From Tigriopus japonicus (lineage: Eukaryota; Arthropoda; Copepoda; Harpacticoida; Harpacticidae): a DNA stretch of 64,000 nt. Both the position numbers and the translations under genes were made by a program. The stretch covers positions 13,411,408-13,475,407 of the forward strand of contig CM021312.1 in the NCBI GenBank assembly GCA_010645155.1, written 5' to 3'. Positions within the stretch are counted from its first letter, which is position 1. Every line of letters starts with the position of its first letter. A model generated the notes under the pieces. It made no database searches, had not been told where the DNA came from, and saw nothing but the letters and a program-made list of their open reading frames with translations. Positions 34,430 through 47,565 of the stretch are shown one piece after another.

Positions 34430-35665
34430 TAGCATATCAGCGTGCGGCAAATAAGTTAAAAGGTAAAAAGGTCACGGTAAATAGGTCACAGTAAAAAGGT
34501 TACAGACCCACACATCTCTGGAGTTAGCAAAGGGGGTGAATCCATGGGCCCTGGTATGTTCCATGGTTGAAGATTGTCCCATGGGACCCTAAGATTTACT
34601 AGTTGAAACACAATTAAACCAAGACAAAGATCTCAAATGTCAACAGGAAGTCATTCCCAACAGTTTTTAGGTTTCAACCTGCTCCATATCTGGCAAACCA
34701 TGGAGAAGGGTGTTCTCTCACCCCTTTGGAGTCAAAAATACATCCTTCTTTTGAGATCTGTCCATGGGCTTCTGAGATATTCCGAGTGGAAAACCTTAAT
34801 TTTCATGGAAAAGTGATTTTCACGTTGACATTTTAACCATTTGACTTTTTTTCCTCGTGCCCGTTTTTATGTGACCTATTCACTTGTGACCTTTTTGTTT
34901 GTGACCTTTTTACCTACAATCAGGGTATCTGCTATGGAACCAAGAGGCTTTCAAGACTTAAAAAAATATCCAATAAGTTTTAAATAGGAGTGTCTAACAA
35001 TATTTCTCATACCCTTAAAACCTTTTGAAGTTACATTTTTTGGAAACTGAAAGAAAAACTCTTGAACTTAAAATTTGAAAATAAAAAAACTTACATGAAG
35101 CAGGATGTATTTATTGCCTTTTTGATAAATTAGCAAACTTATTGTATTGAGATTTTTAAAATCACACCTTTAAACACCCTGAAAATAAGTGCCTATTTTA
35201 TAAAAGTAATTCGTACTTTGTAATGCCATTTTTTCCAAAAGGAATTCAGGAGTGACTTGTTCCTTGTTTTGGATGAAGGAACGGGAACTGTAATCGGTTC
35301 CTTTTTTGAGGAATGGCTAAAGCCCTGGATAGAACACAATTGTGCCAAGGCAAGTGTAGTCAACAGGAAGTCATTCCTCACATTTTTCTCAACATTGGTC
35401 CCAATCTACCCCTGATTCGGCGTACCTTTGATGATGGTGTTCCCTCACCCTCTGGAGTCAAAATTACACCCTTCTTTCAAAATATGATCATGGGCTTTAA
35501 AGATTCCAGATGGACCCAATTAAATCCATAAAGTGAAGTTCGTTCACCATAAACTTTTACCCAGTTACCTTTTTACCGTGTGACCTTTTTTCCTCATGTT
35601 CTATTATTGTGACCTATTTACTTGTCACCATTTTGCTTGTGACCTTTTTCCCTATAATCATGTGG
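34430..35665. repeat. Two direct ~300-bp repeats with GGTCAC subrepeats
   Basis: The segments at about 34640-34920 and 35355-35665 are diverged direct copies sharing GTCAACAGGAAGTCATTCC, GGAGTCAAAA and a tail of repeated TTGTGACCTTTTT units. An inverted block of the same subrepeat (AGGTCACAGTAAAA) sits at 34455-34505, so 34430-34920 looks like a MITE with subrepeat ends. The roughly 15-bp unit is AGGTCACGGTAAATA and variants. Confidence 0.6.
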
Positions 35666-36692
35666 TAGTCCTCCTGGGTATCTTGCATGACATAAAGCGG
35701 TATGTTAAGCGTGGGCCAAGGTTTGCTAGTAGCATTGACTTCAAGTAAACTTCAAGCAAACCTTCTCACTATTTGACCTTAACATAAGGTTTGATCGACG
35801 AGAAGCATGACTGGAAGCATGCGAAGAGGAAAGTTCTCCGGCGTCGTTGAAGCATCGAGCACTTCAACGGCTTCAACGCCGATAGAACCAACTCCAAGCG
35901 AACTTCGATTCAGTGTTTCTTCGAACTCGCTGTCAAAAATTCGCCCCTGACCTGTTCTTGTGCGCGGGGTTGAAAAGGGTGCGAGTAAGACACAAAAGGA
36001 GAAATGTGAGGTACCTGAAATCAGAAGGTGACGGCTTTGAAAGCGGACCATTGACTTCTATTAATACTAGACGGAGTGTAAGCCTAAAAATGTGTCTCCG
36101 GTCGCCAACTGTGGAGCGGACAAAAGTGCGGGAACATTTGAAATGAGTGACCAGACAAATGACAACTATGAAATTGATGAATCAAAGGTGGAATTGAGTA
36201 ATGGTTTTGGGTCATTTTTTGCTATTGCTAGTGGTCACTTTCTCAGAAGAACGGAAGACGTCACTAGGTGACCATACTTTGGATTTGAATACAGGGAACT
36301 TTTTTGCCAATACATTGAATAAGTCATTGGTAGGAAGAACATAAGTTTAAGCTTTTGCGCTATGTAGGGTTAATCCAATGCATATATGGACAAAAACAAA
36401 CTTGTGGCCTCAAGAACGAGTTAAAAAAGTTGGTCTTGATTCACATGTTTGGTTACACTAACTGTCCACTAAACAGTTGTGATGGCGACATTTTCCTCAT
36501 AAATTCAACACATTCCGCCCCGCTTGCCAAATCAGCCAGACTAAAGCTTGCACGCTATCTAGTGATTATAATTGATTTAAGAAGCGGACGAGTGAACAAT
36601 CATAGATGTTCGGGAATTTCAAGATCGAAATGGACCGTCACATTCGAGAAAAGCCAAATCGATGGAGAAAATAAGGCAAGCACACTCTGAAG

Positions 36693-38252
36693 CAGGGTTG
36701 CCAACTGGCGATTTCTATCGCCAGATTTCACGAATCTGGCGATTTTGAAACGTGTCTGGCGATAGAAAAATTAATCTGGCGAAATCAGCTGATCTGGCGA
36801 TAAATCTGGCGATTTTGATATCACTGGCGATAAATCTGGCGATTTTGATATCACTGGCGATAAATCTGGCGATTTTGATATCACTGGCGATAAATCTGGC
36901 AATTTTTGTATTTCTGGCGATAAATTTGGCGAATTGAGCAAATTTGGCGAAAAATTAGGCGAAATCGGGAAAATTTGGCGAAAAAAATAGGCAAAATCGC
37001 CCATTTTTGGCGATATCTCAGCCAAATTTTGATTCTCTCTTTATGATTTTGACTTTTATTCTGACTGAAAGCCAAGGGTTAAATATTTTAGATGACAATC
37101 ACTAAAGGGGAAGAGCTTTGACCAAAGTATTGTTTCTTGATTTGATTGTGCTTTTACCAAGAACATAAAAATTTTGTTTCACTCTTCTGATGTAGAACTT
37201 ACTTCCTCCCTCTTTGCGACGAATCTATCCATTAGACGACCCATCATAAGTTTTTAAGTCTCATCTAGAAGACTTGTTTCCACTAACTGTGACCTGCCCT
37301 ATGGGCAGGGCATGGGGCATGCCCTTTATGGGGCAGCTAATTCCAACTCCCTAACAGACCAATGCTTTTTCAGACATGACTTTTCCCCACACGGGTTTTC
37401 TCTTTATTTGACTTTTACATGGAATGACATTCTGTGTACCAGTTAAAATCGGTAAAAAATGCATACAAGAATTTTTAATAAGCGAGTTTGGGAAAAAGAC
37501 ACTTTATGAAGTCAAAAGCTTTGGCAAATGCATGTGTAACTGATTTTAAAAAGTTCCCAATTTGATTTTCCTAATGGTAGGGCCATTTGAAATCCTAAAT
37601 AAATTGTTCATCCTAATATTTTATGATTGCGCCTGTTTGGTTTTGGTTACGCCCTCTTTATGGTTTACTACTCAATATATTATCATATGGTCAAATAACA
37701 GGGCATGAACAATGTCGTTGATATAAAAATATGTTTTTTACTATTTGAGTGATCACGTCATATTTTGGGATTTTTTATGGTAATTGGTCAGATTTCGTTA
37801 ACGTAATGATAATACCATTAACATTGCTTTTAAAGAGTTATAAATTTCATAGCATTTCAGAAAAGAGTCCGAAAGATTTTGTTACTTGGCATTAATAAAA
37901 TTTCAATTTTGTTCACAAATTACGAACTAAAACGCGTTCTAAGTGCTACAAATGAAAATTTATGAAGGAAAGTCAAAATGGTGGCATTCCGTTTTTTTCG
38001 AGAACTTTTGTCATGAAATGTGTATCACAAGATAAAAGTTGAAATACATGTTGAAAAAAAAAACTGAAGAATTGACCATTTGAGGTATTCCTTGATGATT
38101 ACTTCAGCATTATTGACTCTTTATGTACATAAGGTTGTTAGTAAAAAAGAAATTTGGCGAAAATCTGGCGATTTTTCAAATGAGGTGGCGAATTCTGGCG
38201 AATTTCGGTGGCAAATCTGGCGATAAGAGCCGTCGAACACCTGGCAACCCTG
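36693..38252. mobile_element. hAT element family A, copy 2
   Basis: The ends are CAGGGTTGCCAACTGGCG (left) and CAGGGTTGCCAGGTGTTC (right, opposite strand), with perfect 8-bp duplications ctctgaag (36685-36692 and 38253-38260). Length 1560 bp. It is inverted relative to copy 1 (25797-30023) and matches it from both ends, but lacks copy 1's centre. The join is near GACACTTTATGAAGTC at 37500. It is an internally deleted non-autonomous derivative. Its left subterminal region carries a 30-bp tandem expansion that copy 1 lacks. Confidence 0.9.
36793..36905. repeat. 30-bp tandem repeat in family A copy 2
   Basis: About 3.5 copies of a unit made of CTGGCGATAAATCTGGCG and ATTTTGATATCA, next to the left end of the element. 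The corresponding site of copy 1 (about 29920-29945) has one unit, so the expansion is specific to this copy. Confidence 0.88.
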
Positions 38253-38528
38253 CTCTGAAGTAAACTTGCACGTCAACTATCGATCTTTGCCATCATAGCA
38301 TACGAGCTATAGTGTTTTTCTGTTGCAACAATCTAATACTTAAAGTCTACAGAAGCTCATGGGAGAGAGGCATCAACAGAACACTGGCAACAGTGGTTTT
38401 GACGTGAAGCTTTAAAAAAGCCAAACAAACCATGAAGAGCAAGAGAAAAAATGCAGGCAATAGGAGCCTTTAAGGGATAACATATCCATTCAAGGGCTTG
38501 AACACATCTTATTTTGCAATAGAATGAA

Positions 38529-39002
38529 CAGGGTTGCTTCAATCCCGCCTGGTTGACATTAAACCCGAAAAAAACGCCTGGGCGGGTTTTTCGGGTTTTT
38601 CTCCTTTTGGCCCTAAATTTGTCCCTAAAAATTGTGCTCACCTCTATGGGACTTCAATTCAATGCTCGTGGATATTGCATTTCCTGGATCTCTTGAAGAA
38701 GATATGAATGAGAGAAGCTCATAAGCTAGTAGAAATAGAGAAATCGAGACAAAAAATGCCAAAAGTTGTTGTTTCTTGCAAAAAATTGAGTTTGGATTGT
38801 GTTGTATATCGTCAAAAACTCAGTTGGGATATGCTAATGTGGTCCAATATGAAGAAGATAACGTGAAGAGTTAAGAAAAAAAAAAATATCAAAGAAACCA
38901 AAAATATAAAAAACCCATAAACCCGAGAAACCCAGAAACAAAAAACCCGCCCAAAAAAACCACCGAAAACAACTGGGCGGGTTTTTCTCCGATGCAACCC
39001 TG
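38529..39002. mobile_element. hAT MITE, family D, 474 bp
   Basis: The ends are CAGGGTTGCTTCAATCCCG (left) and CAGGGTTGCATCGGAGAAA (right, opposite strand), with perfect 8-bp duplications agaatgaa (38521-38528 and 39003-39010). The subterminal regions repeat GGGCGGGTTTTTCGGG in inverse orientation. Non-coding. Confidence 0.88.
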
Positions 39003-39029
39003 AGAATGAATGGATCAACTCTTATTGGA

Positions 39030-39565
39030 GTGTTTACCGTATGATTTTACGGACCTGCTGCCGTCTCTAACTGCCGTTAGCAGTGTAGGCTTGCCAAAAA
39101 AATCTCAGTTTTTAAGGGTCAGATTTTCAAAAAATGTTGCATTTATGGGCAATGGCATAGTTAATGTATGTTGAGAAGTATTGCAAAGTAATTTGAAAAC
39201 AAATGGAGAAATTGGAAGCCTTCAATCAAACAAATTATTTGTTTTTAGGTTTAGTTGCCCCAGGAACCGATCTCCTCTGGCCATCTTGTTATTCAAAGTC
39301 GGGCGTTCCTAATTTCAAAATTCGGAAGAACCCTCTCAACTTATGTAGCGAAATTTTAGATAAAAGGAACGAAACATACTTTTTTTGCAAATACAATGTC
39401 GAGATTTGCTATTTCAACTTCAAGTTGTGCAGATAAGAAAGCCATTGATGCAATCACCAGGCCTAAACCTTCGTTTTAGTTACCTTGCACGCTCATCAGA
39501 AACACAGGTCTTCCGAACTTTTTTTCCCGCCAAAAATGATGACGTCACTAGTAATTGCTGTAATT
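39030..39565 (-). repeat. Long inverted repeat, right arm
   Basis: Inverted partner of 31552-32075, with the same blocks in reverse order (GCCGTTAGCAG, GAAGTATTGCAAAGTAAT, ACCGATCTCCTCTGGCCATC, CTCATCAGAAACA). The outer edge is near GATGACGTCACTAGTAATTGC. The open frame across it at 39203-39436 has no recognisable motif. Confidence 0.75.
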
Positions 39566-40993
39566 GGCATGACCTACATAAATTGATTGCCAAATCAAAT
39601 TTACTTTTAACATGAACTTCTTGATTGACTGTGGCAACAACAGCGGTAAACATTTGAAGCTTCAAAAAAGCCAAACAACTTGATGAAGTTGACGCTTCTT
39701 TCCCATGAGGTTCTTAAGTCAAGCCAATTAAGTTCGTCTTGAAGTGCTAAAAAACATCCTCGACCAGAGGAAAAGCTTCACATGCCTTTGTAAAATTGCA
39801 CCATTAAGGTTGATTCATATTTACATACAAACAATTCGATACAACAAATTTGCTAATGTAACGCAAATTCCAGAGATATCAGTAAACAATATTTGTCTTC
39901 TTATTTTCAATTTACTCAAGAATGGTAGCAAAATAAGCGTTCTTGCTCAACCTTTCAAACTCCGCAAGTCGCCACAAATTCCCAAACAAATTCCCAAAGG
40001 GATCCCATCCTCCCTCGAGGTCAATGGTAATAATTCCATACTCGACGCCGCCGTTTTCCCATTCCCTAACTTAAGAGATACTTAACGCTTTTATAAGCGC
40101 AAAATACCGAACCCAGTCATGTGATGTCCAAAGATCATCATGGGTCGGTTTCCATTTTGGCAAAGGTCACGGCATTAGATCGTGCATGAGCCGTTTGGTC
40201 CGGCCCCAAGCTGCAAAGAAATAAGTTTTTCAGCCAGCGGGCCGGGAAACAAAACAATACCGGGATCGGCATCTGAATCACCAATTTCGGTCAGCCCTGT
40301 TGCTCTATTCAATCCAACATACGAAATCTCGGGCCAATTCCCACGCAGAACCAGCAGAGTTCAGCAGAAAAACTCGGCTGAATTGGCAAGAGGCACCCAT
40401 ACCGACCCGTTTTGGCTGAGTCACCCAGGGTACAGTTGTACCACGGCATGGGCCAAAAGTGCGACGAACTCCCCGGAAAACACGAGACGAACACTAGATT
40501 TTCTTGGGCAGTTGCCGGCAGAGTTCTCTTCTGGCCCGTCGACCTACTGACCGAGCAACGAAGATCTTCCACCCATCCCGACGATTCCACTGGATCTTTG
40601 GCAGCGTTGTCATAAGCTGGATTTTGTTGCCTTTTTTTAAACCAGGCAAGACAGAATGAAATTATAAGTAGAATAAACTGGGAGCACAAAAAAGGCAATG
40701 GCATTCAATTTGGCAAGGGGTAGGCAAACAGGCACAATATTTTCTCATGCGATGGCATAAAAAATCGTCGTGCATATTTTACTCGAAAGTACCACAATTT
40801 GTCACCTCTAAGAAAAAAGCATAAAGCCGGATTTTCTTTCAGTCAGTAGCAACCTTATTTCTCCATCGAGATACCTTGTTCGACGTCAAAAGTTATTTAC
40901 AATCCACAGATTTGCGTTGTAATTGTAATTACATTTCCAAGTAATTCTAATTTAAATTAATTACATTTGAAATCAAAGTAATGGTAATTGAGT
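39566..40993. other. Intergenic, no gene recognised
   Basis: Around 39650 a GAAGCTTCAAAAAAGCCAAA block is a direct repeat of 38408-38427. A moderately GC-rich stretch (40180-40620) is open on several frames at once, with no motif I recognise. I see no intact gene. Confidence 0.4.
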
Positions 40994-41240
40994 ACATTTG
41001 AACCAATTTTTGAACCATTGTTCAATTACAAATTACAATTACATTTGAACCAATTTTTGAACCATTGTTCAATTACAAATTACAATTACATTTGAACCAA
41101 TTTTTGAACCATTGTTCAATTACAAATTACAACTACATTTGAACCAATTTTTGAACCAGTGTTCAATTACAAATTACAATTACATTTGAACCAATTTTTA
41201 AACCATTGTTCAATTACAAATTACAATTACATTTTGACCA
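40994..41240. repeat. 47-bp tandem array
   Basis: Five near-perfect 47-bp units starting at 40994, 41041, 41088, 41135 and 41182, plus a partial sixth. Each contains ACATTTGAACCAATTTTTGA, ACCATTGTTC and AATTACAAATTACAATT. The array lies in a wider AATTACAATTAC-rich region (about 40915-41570) that looks like degraded simple sequence. Confidence 0.92.
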
Positions 41241-41639
41241 ATGGTGGAGGTTCTGGGATTAAAATCATCACAGATATTCCCCCACCTTTCCAATATTTTT
41301 CAGCACGTAAATCCAGTCAACCTAAATTCATAGGTTTGGATGCTCTTTACATATTTTGCACTTAAAAAGAAAGGAATTTCAGTTGGGTTTGAGAAATAAT
41401 GTAATTGAAATGAATGAAATTGAATAATGTAATTTAATTACTTTTTAAAAGTAATTGTAATTGTATGCAATTAAATACATATGAAAATAAAGTTATTAAA
41501 ATTACTTGCAATTACTTCTAAGACCCAAGTAATTGTAATTAATTACATTTGAAAAGTAATTGACACAGGTCTGACAATCCAACTTATTCCAGTAGATCCA
41601 ACAACTTTTGGCAGTGCTCTCTTGTCAGCTGGCCGCAAC

Positions 41640-42660
41640 GCTGATCTCCGTTCATCGTAGTAAGTGGAATCGGTCCTCCCGTGCAGACCCTATACAGACC
41701 ATAAATTTACTTACGGAAGAGGATGCGAAGACAGCTGTTTGTTGTTGTTTTTGAGAGCCCAAAACGATCAAAGTGAACAAACGATAGGAAAGTGTTATGG
41801 ACTCAATATTCACTATATTATGCTAATTTATAATTATAATATCAAGGCATTACTCTGGAGTAATGTACCTGTCTCTTAAAGATAGAAAAATGCTCCTCAT
41901 TTTGGGGGAAATCAGGTTCACTACAACTCATCAACACTATTCAATAGATCCTGAACTACCAAGGGTTTCTAGTTAAAAGTACATAAAAAAATAATCAAAG
42001 TGAAAAATATAGTATTCCATGACGGTGATCTGTTCCTTACTGCATTCTGCATGAACAAACGTTTAGTAGGAATCATCAACAACTCAACTATGAAATGACA
42101 AAGAATATGTTCAATCTAATGCTTACTCACTGTTTGGCCTATCAATATGTTGATATTTGGCATCTAATTAAGTTCAAGTATTTCAAAAAGTACGTATAAC
42201 GTTGACTGAAAACAATATTTTATTATGGGACAGAATGTGGGTTATGAGTCTCTGAGCTTTATTGTTAATGCCTGAGCCACATTTCTCCAAGCAGACGCAC
42301 AATTTTAATGAAACTTTGTCCAAGTATAGTTAAACCCATTTTCTGAAGGTGGTATTATTGTATTAAACTTGAACATGCGTTTATTTTAGATTCACTCTCA
42401 ATTTTGTGCAAGTTATTGTTTTGAAGCAACTCAGTTTTGAACAATTTCTGAAAACAGAAGATATTATTATCAAATATATAGCAGGAAAAGGAGCGCTATT
42501 CTATGCTGCAACTTTGTTCTTCAGTGATTTTTGCTGTCAAGCACATTTTTTTGAGATTGATTTTTGGCAATTTTGTTCAAATTCACTACAGAGCCGCACC
42601 GCTTTTAGGGTCGCTTTGGACTATGCGTCAGCTAAAGTACCCGTCCTGTGGTGAGAGATT
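41640..42660 (+). repeat. Dispersed repeat, copy 2
   Basis: Direct, diverged copy of 23580-24560. It lacks the MITE of copy 1 and so gives the empty site at GTTCAATC near 42113. It ends near GTCCTGTGGTGAGAG at 42655, immediately upstream of the S6 kinase 5' region, so this repeat may border or overlap the S6K promoter. Confidence 0.6.
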
Positions 42661-44813
<2,153 letters not shown>

Positions 44814-46011
44814 CTCAATTTTGTGACCACTTCAAACTTCTTTGGCTGAGAAGATTGACCTAGTGGTGAGAAGGAGGTTGATGACTGTCCGCCTCCCCTT
44901 CCTTTCCCCACGTATTGACCATGCCCCCTAATTGATGCGATAATAATACCTTCCTGATTACGAATATTTTGATAACAGCAGTGCGACGAGCGGAGAGAAT
45001 TGACAATAGTAGTGAAGTGGTTCGATTGTGTTCACGCCGAAATGTAACCGCTCAACAGCATCATCATCCAACAACTAATTTTCGCCTTTAACTGCAAAAC
45101 AACCACCAACATACCATCACCAACTAGAGTAACCAACTAGAAGTTCATCCCCAAGGCCAGCCGTGATTGACAAGCCACTCGTCTTGATGGGGAACACACC
45201 TTGGTTCAGTTTTCATGCAAAGATATCGTTACTATAAAATCGTTTTGTACATTTTAATGAAAAAAAACCTCGTCCAGAACATGAACAAATCATGGATTTT
45301 TCTTTCAAGCGTTCGGCTGAGGCACTTTAGCTCCCTTAGCAACTCTCGGAGTTACGAAACTATTCCTTAATTCCTTTCAAAGTTGTACTAACACTTGGAC
45401 GTTCGTGCGCATGAGAAACGAGATTTCTTCATAATCAGTACTCTGCCAAACGTTCGTTCTTGGTTACCATGCAATTCCATCAAGAAAAGGGACTAAAATC
45501 TTCGGCACACTTTTTGAAGTAAAAAATACCAAGGTTACATAGCTATACAGGGTTTAAGGGTTGATAGGTAGGGAAGGCGAACGATTCTCGATCCCCAAGT
45601 CATCTTGACGAGTGGATCAGGCATGTTAAATCTGTAATCTTGTAATCCACATGGAATGCTCATATGGATGTCAATTTCTTTCGTAACGCCTTCTTTTACC
45701 AAAAAAGAAAACTTGAAACTCTGCAAACGTTTTGGCTTGAACCTGAACCTTGAAGTCTATCATGTGTATCAAGTAGATCAAGTAGTAGTCATATCCCGTA
45801 ATTTCGATCAAATGCTTAAAAAAAGACCTCATTACCAAATGCAAGGTTTGGTGTCCGTACACGAGCCCGAAGGTTACATATGGACGTGTGTATGTACTGT
45901 GTCATCCATGTGTATCTCCCATAACGCAACCTCTATCTTTCATCAACACCATTCATTGCATTGTCAACATTGATCAAATAGATAGCTGTAGGTAATCATA
46001 AAGGTTGTACA
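44814..46011. other. S6K 3' flank and ACADS upstream region
   Basis: About 1.2 kb with no gene recognised. It contains the S6K 3' UTR and the ACADS promoter. Open frames around 45535-45973 overlap on both strands and lack motifs. Confidence 0.45.
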
Positions 46012-47459
46012 ATGTTTGCCATTCGTGCCGCATCCCGTCAAATCCAACTCGGACTGCCTAACGTGGTGGCCAGTCGATGGAAATCGTCCTTGGGTTCAGC
46101 CACCTTCACCGAACTGCCCGAAACCCATCAAATGCTCAAAGACACGTGTCGTCAATTTGCTGAGGCCGAACTTTGGCCCATTGCGGGTGAAATTGATAAG
46201 ACGCAAGTTTTTCCAAGTAAGCAAATCAAGGCCATGGGTGACCTCGGACTCATGGGAATCGATATCCCGGAGGAATTGGGTGGTTCGGGCTTGGATGCGT
46301 TGGCCTATGCCGTGGCCATGGAAGAAATATCTAGAGGTTGTGCCTCTTGTGGCGTCATCATGAGTGCTCATAACTCTCTGTACTTGGGGTAAGAGAGAAA
46401 TGGAAGATGGTTTGAGAGCAGTTTTTGTGGGTAGGATGAACCACCCTTGATGTTTTTGTCTCTAGGCCTTTAAAATACTTTGGGACCCAAGCTCAAATGG
46501 AGAAGTACATTGCTCCCTTCGTGGATGGTTCTAAAATTGGTTGTTTCTGTTTGTCGGAACCGGGAAATGGTAGTGATGCTGGGGCGGCCTCGACCACTGC
46601 CAAAGATCAAGGTGATTCTTGGTTACTCAATGGAACTAAAGCTTGGATTACCAATGCCCATCAAGGTATGAGTGAAATGAAAATAAAAGAATCATCAGGC
46701 TAACTTGTTCTTCTTCGGCCACATTTCAGCCCAAGGTGTCATTGTCTTTGCCACAACGGATAAGAGTAAAAAGCATAAGGGCATCAGTGCTTTCGTGGTG
46801 CCCGCTCCTACTTCAGGTTTGTCCTTGGGCAAGAAAGAGGAGAAGTTGGGCATCAGGGCTTCTTCCACGAGCAATGTCATTCTAGAGGATTGTGCCATTC
46901 CTAAGGATCATTTACTTGGTGAAGCTGGAATGGGCTTTAAGATTGCCATGCAAACATTGGATTGCGGTCGCATTGGCATTGCCGCCCAAGCTCAGGGTAT
47001 CGCTCAAAATGCATTTGACACGGCCATTGATTACTCTGCCAAACGACAAGTAAGCCAAGATTAATTTACATTACAAAGAGTGATAATTTGAATGAACTTC
47101 TTCCTTCGATTTAGTCTTTCGGTGCACCCATCAGCAAACTGCAAATGATCCAACAAAAGATCGCAGATATGGCCTTGAAGTTGGAGCAGTCCCGACTTTT
47201 GTTATACAAAGCTGCCGCTTTGAAGGACGAGGGCAAAGCTTTTACTAAGGCAGCCGCCATGGCCAAGCTTTCATGCTCCGAGACCGCCACTTTTGTCGCT
47301 CATCAGAGCATCCAAGTTCTCGGGGGCATGGGATATGTGTCAGATATGTCCGTGGAACGGAACTACCGAGATGCCCGGATAACCGAGATCTACGAGGGAA
47401 CTAGCGAAATTCAACGACTTGTCATCGCAGGTAACGTACTCAAAGAGTACGGCTTCTAG
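46012..47459 (+). CDS. ACADS: Short-chain acyl-CoA dehydrogenase
   Basis: Four exons: 46012-46388, 46466-46665, 46730-47049 and 47115-47459, giving 413 aa (human 412). The introns are 64-77 bp. The first ~25 residues ([26 protein letters not shown]) are basic and amphipathic, a mitochondrial presequence. The acyl-CoA dehydrogenase N, middle and C domains follow, with [14 protein letters not shown] (FAD and substrate binding), [10 protein letters not shown], and [19 protein letters not shown], whose first Glu in YEGTSE is the catalytic base. It oxidises butyryl-CoA-length substrates in mitochondrial beta-oxidation, passing electrons to ETF. It is convergent with POLR3F, with 106 bp between the stops. 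Confidence 0.95.
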
Positions 47460-47565
47460 CGAGGCGGACAAAGAAACGGAAACAGATCTATTTTTAAGGC
47501 CAAGCTTATTAAAAAAACGACGATTCTCAAGTTAAAAATACATTGTGCCCATATCTGGATCCTGA

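Larger units (their letters stand above)
33046..36564. repeat. Inner element with inverted arms
   Basis: The left arm (33046-33114 continuing at 33823-33930) is the imperfect inverse of the right arm (about 36385-36564). Shared blocks include GCAAGCTTTAG, GGCTGATTTGGCAAG, TGTGAATCAAGACCAAC and GGCGGAATG. The ends are CACTTGATAGTGCGC and, in inverse, CACTAGATAGCGTGC. The left arm is split by a 708-bp hAT insertion. The 8-bp flanks (ttattaat and attataat) do not match exactly. Inside are two direct ~300-bp repeats. It looks like a foldback or long-TIR DNA transposon without a transposase. Confidence 0.6.

Noticed and set aside
36752..36937. Short repetitive membrane-like ORF
   Set aside because: It is the translation of the 30-bp tandem repeat in a hAT end.
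40182..40704. Overlapping ORFs of 122 and 131 codons on opposite strands
   Set aside because: No recognisable motif, both strands open at once and no splice signals found; left as unannotated.
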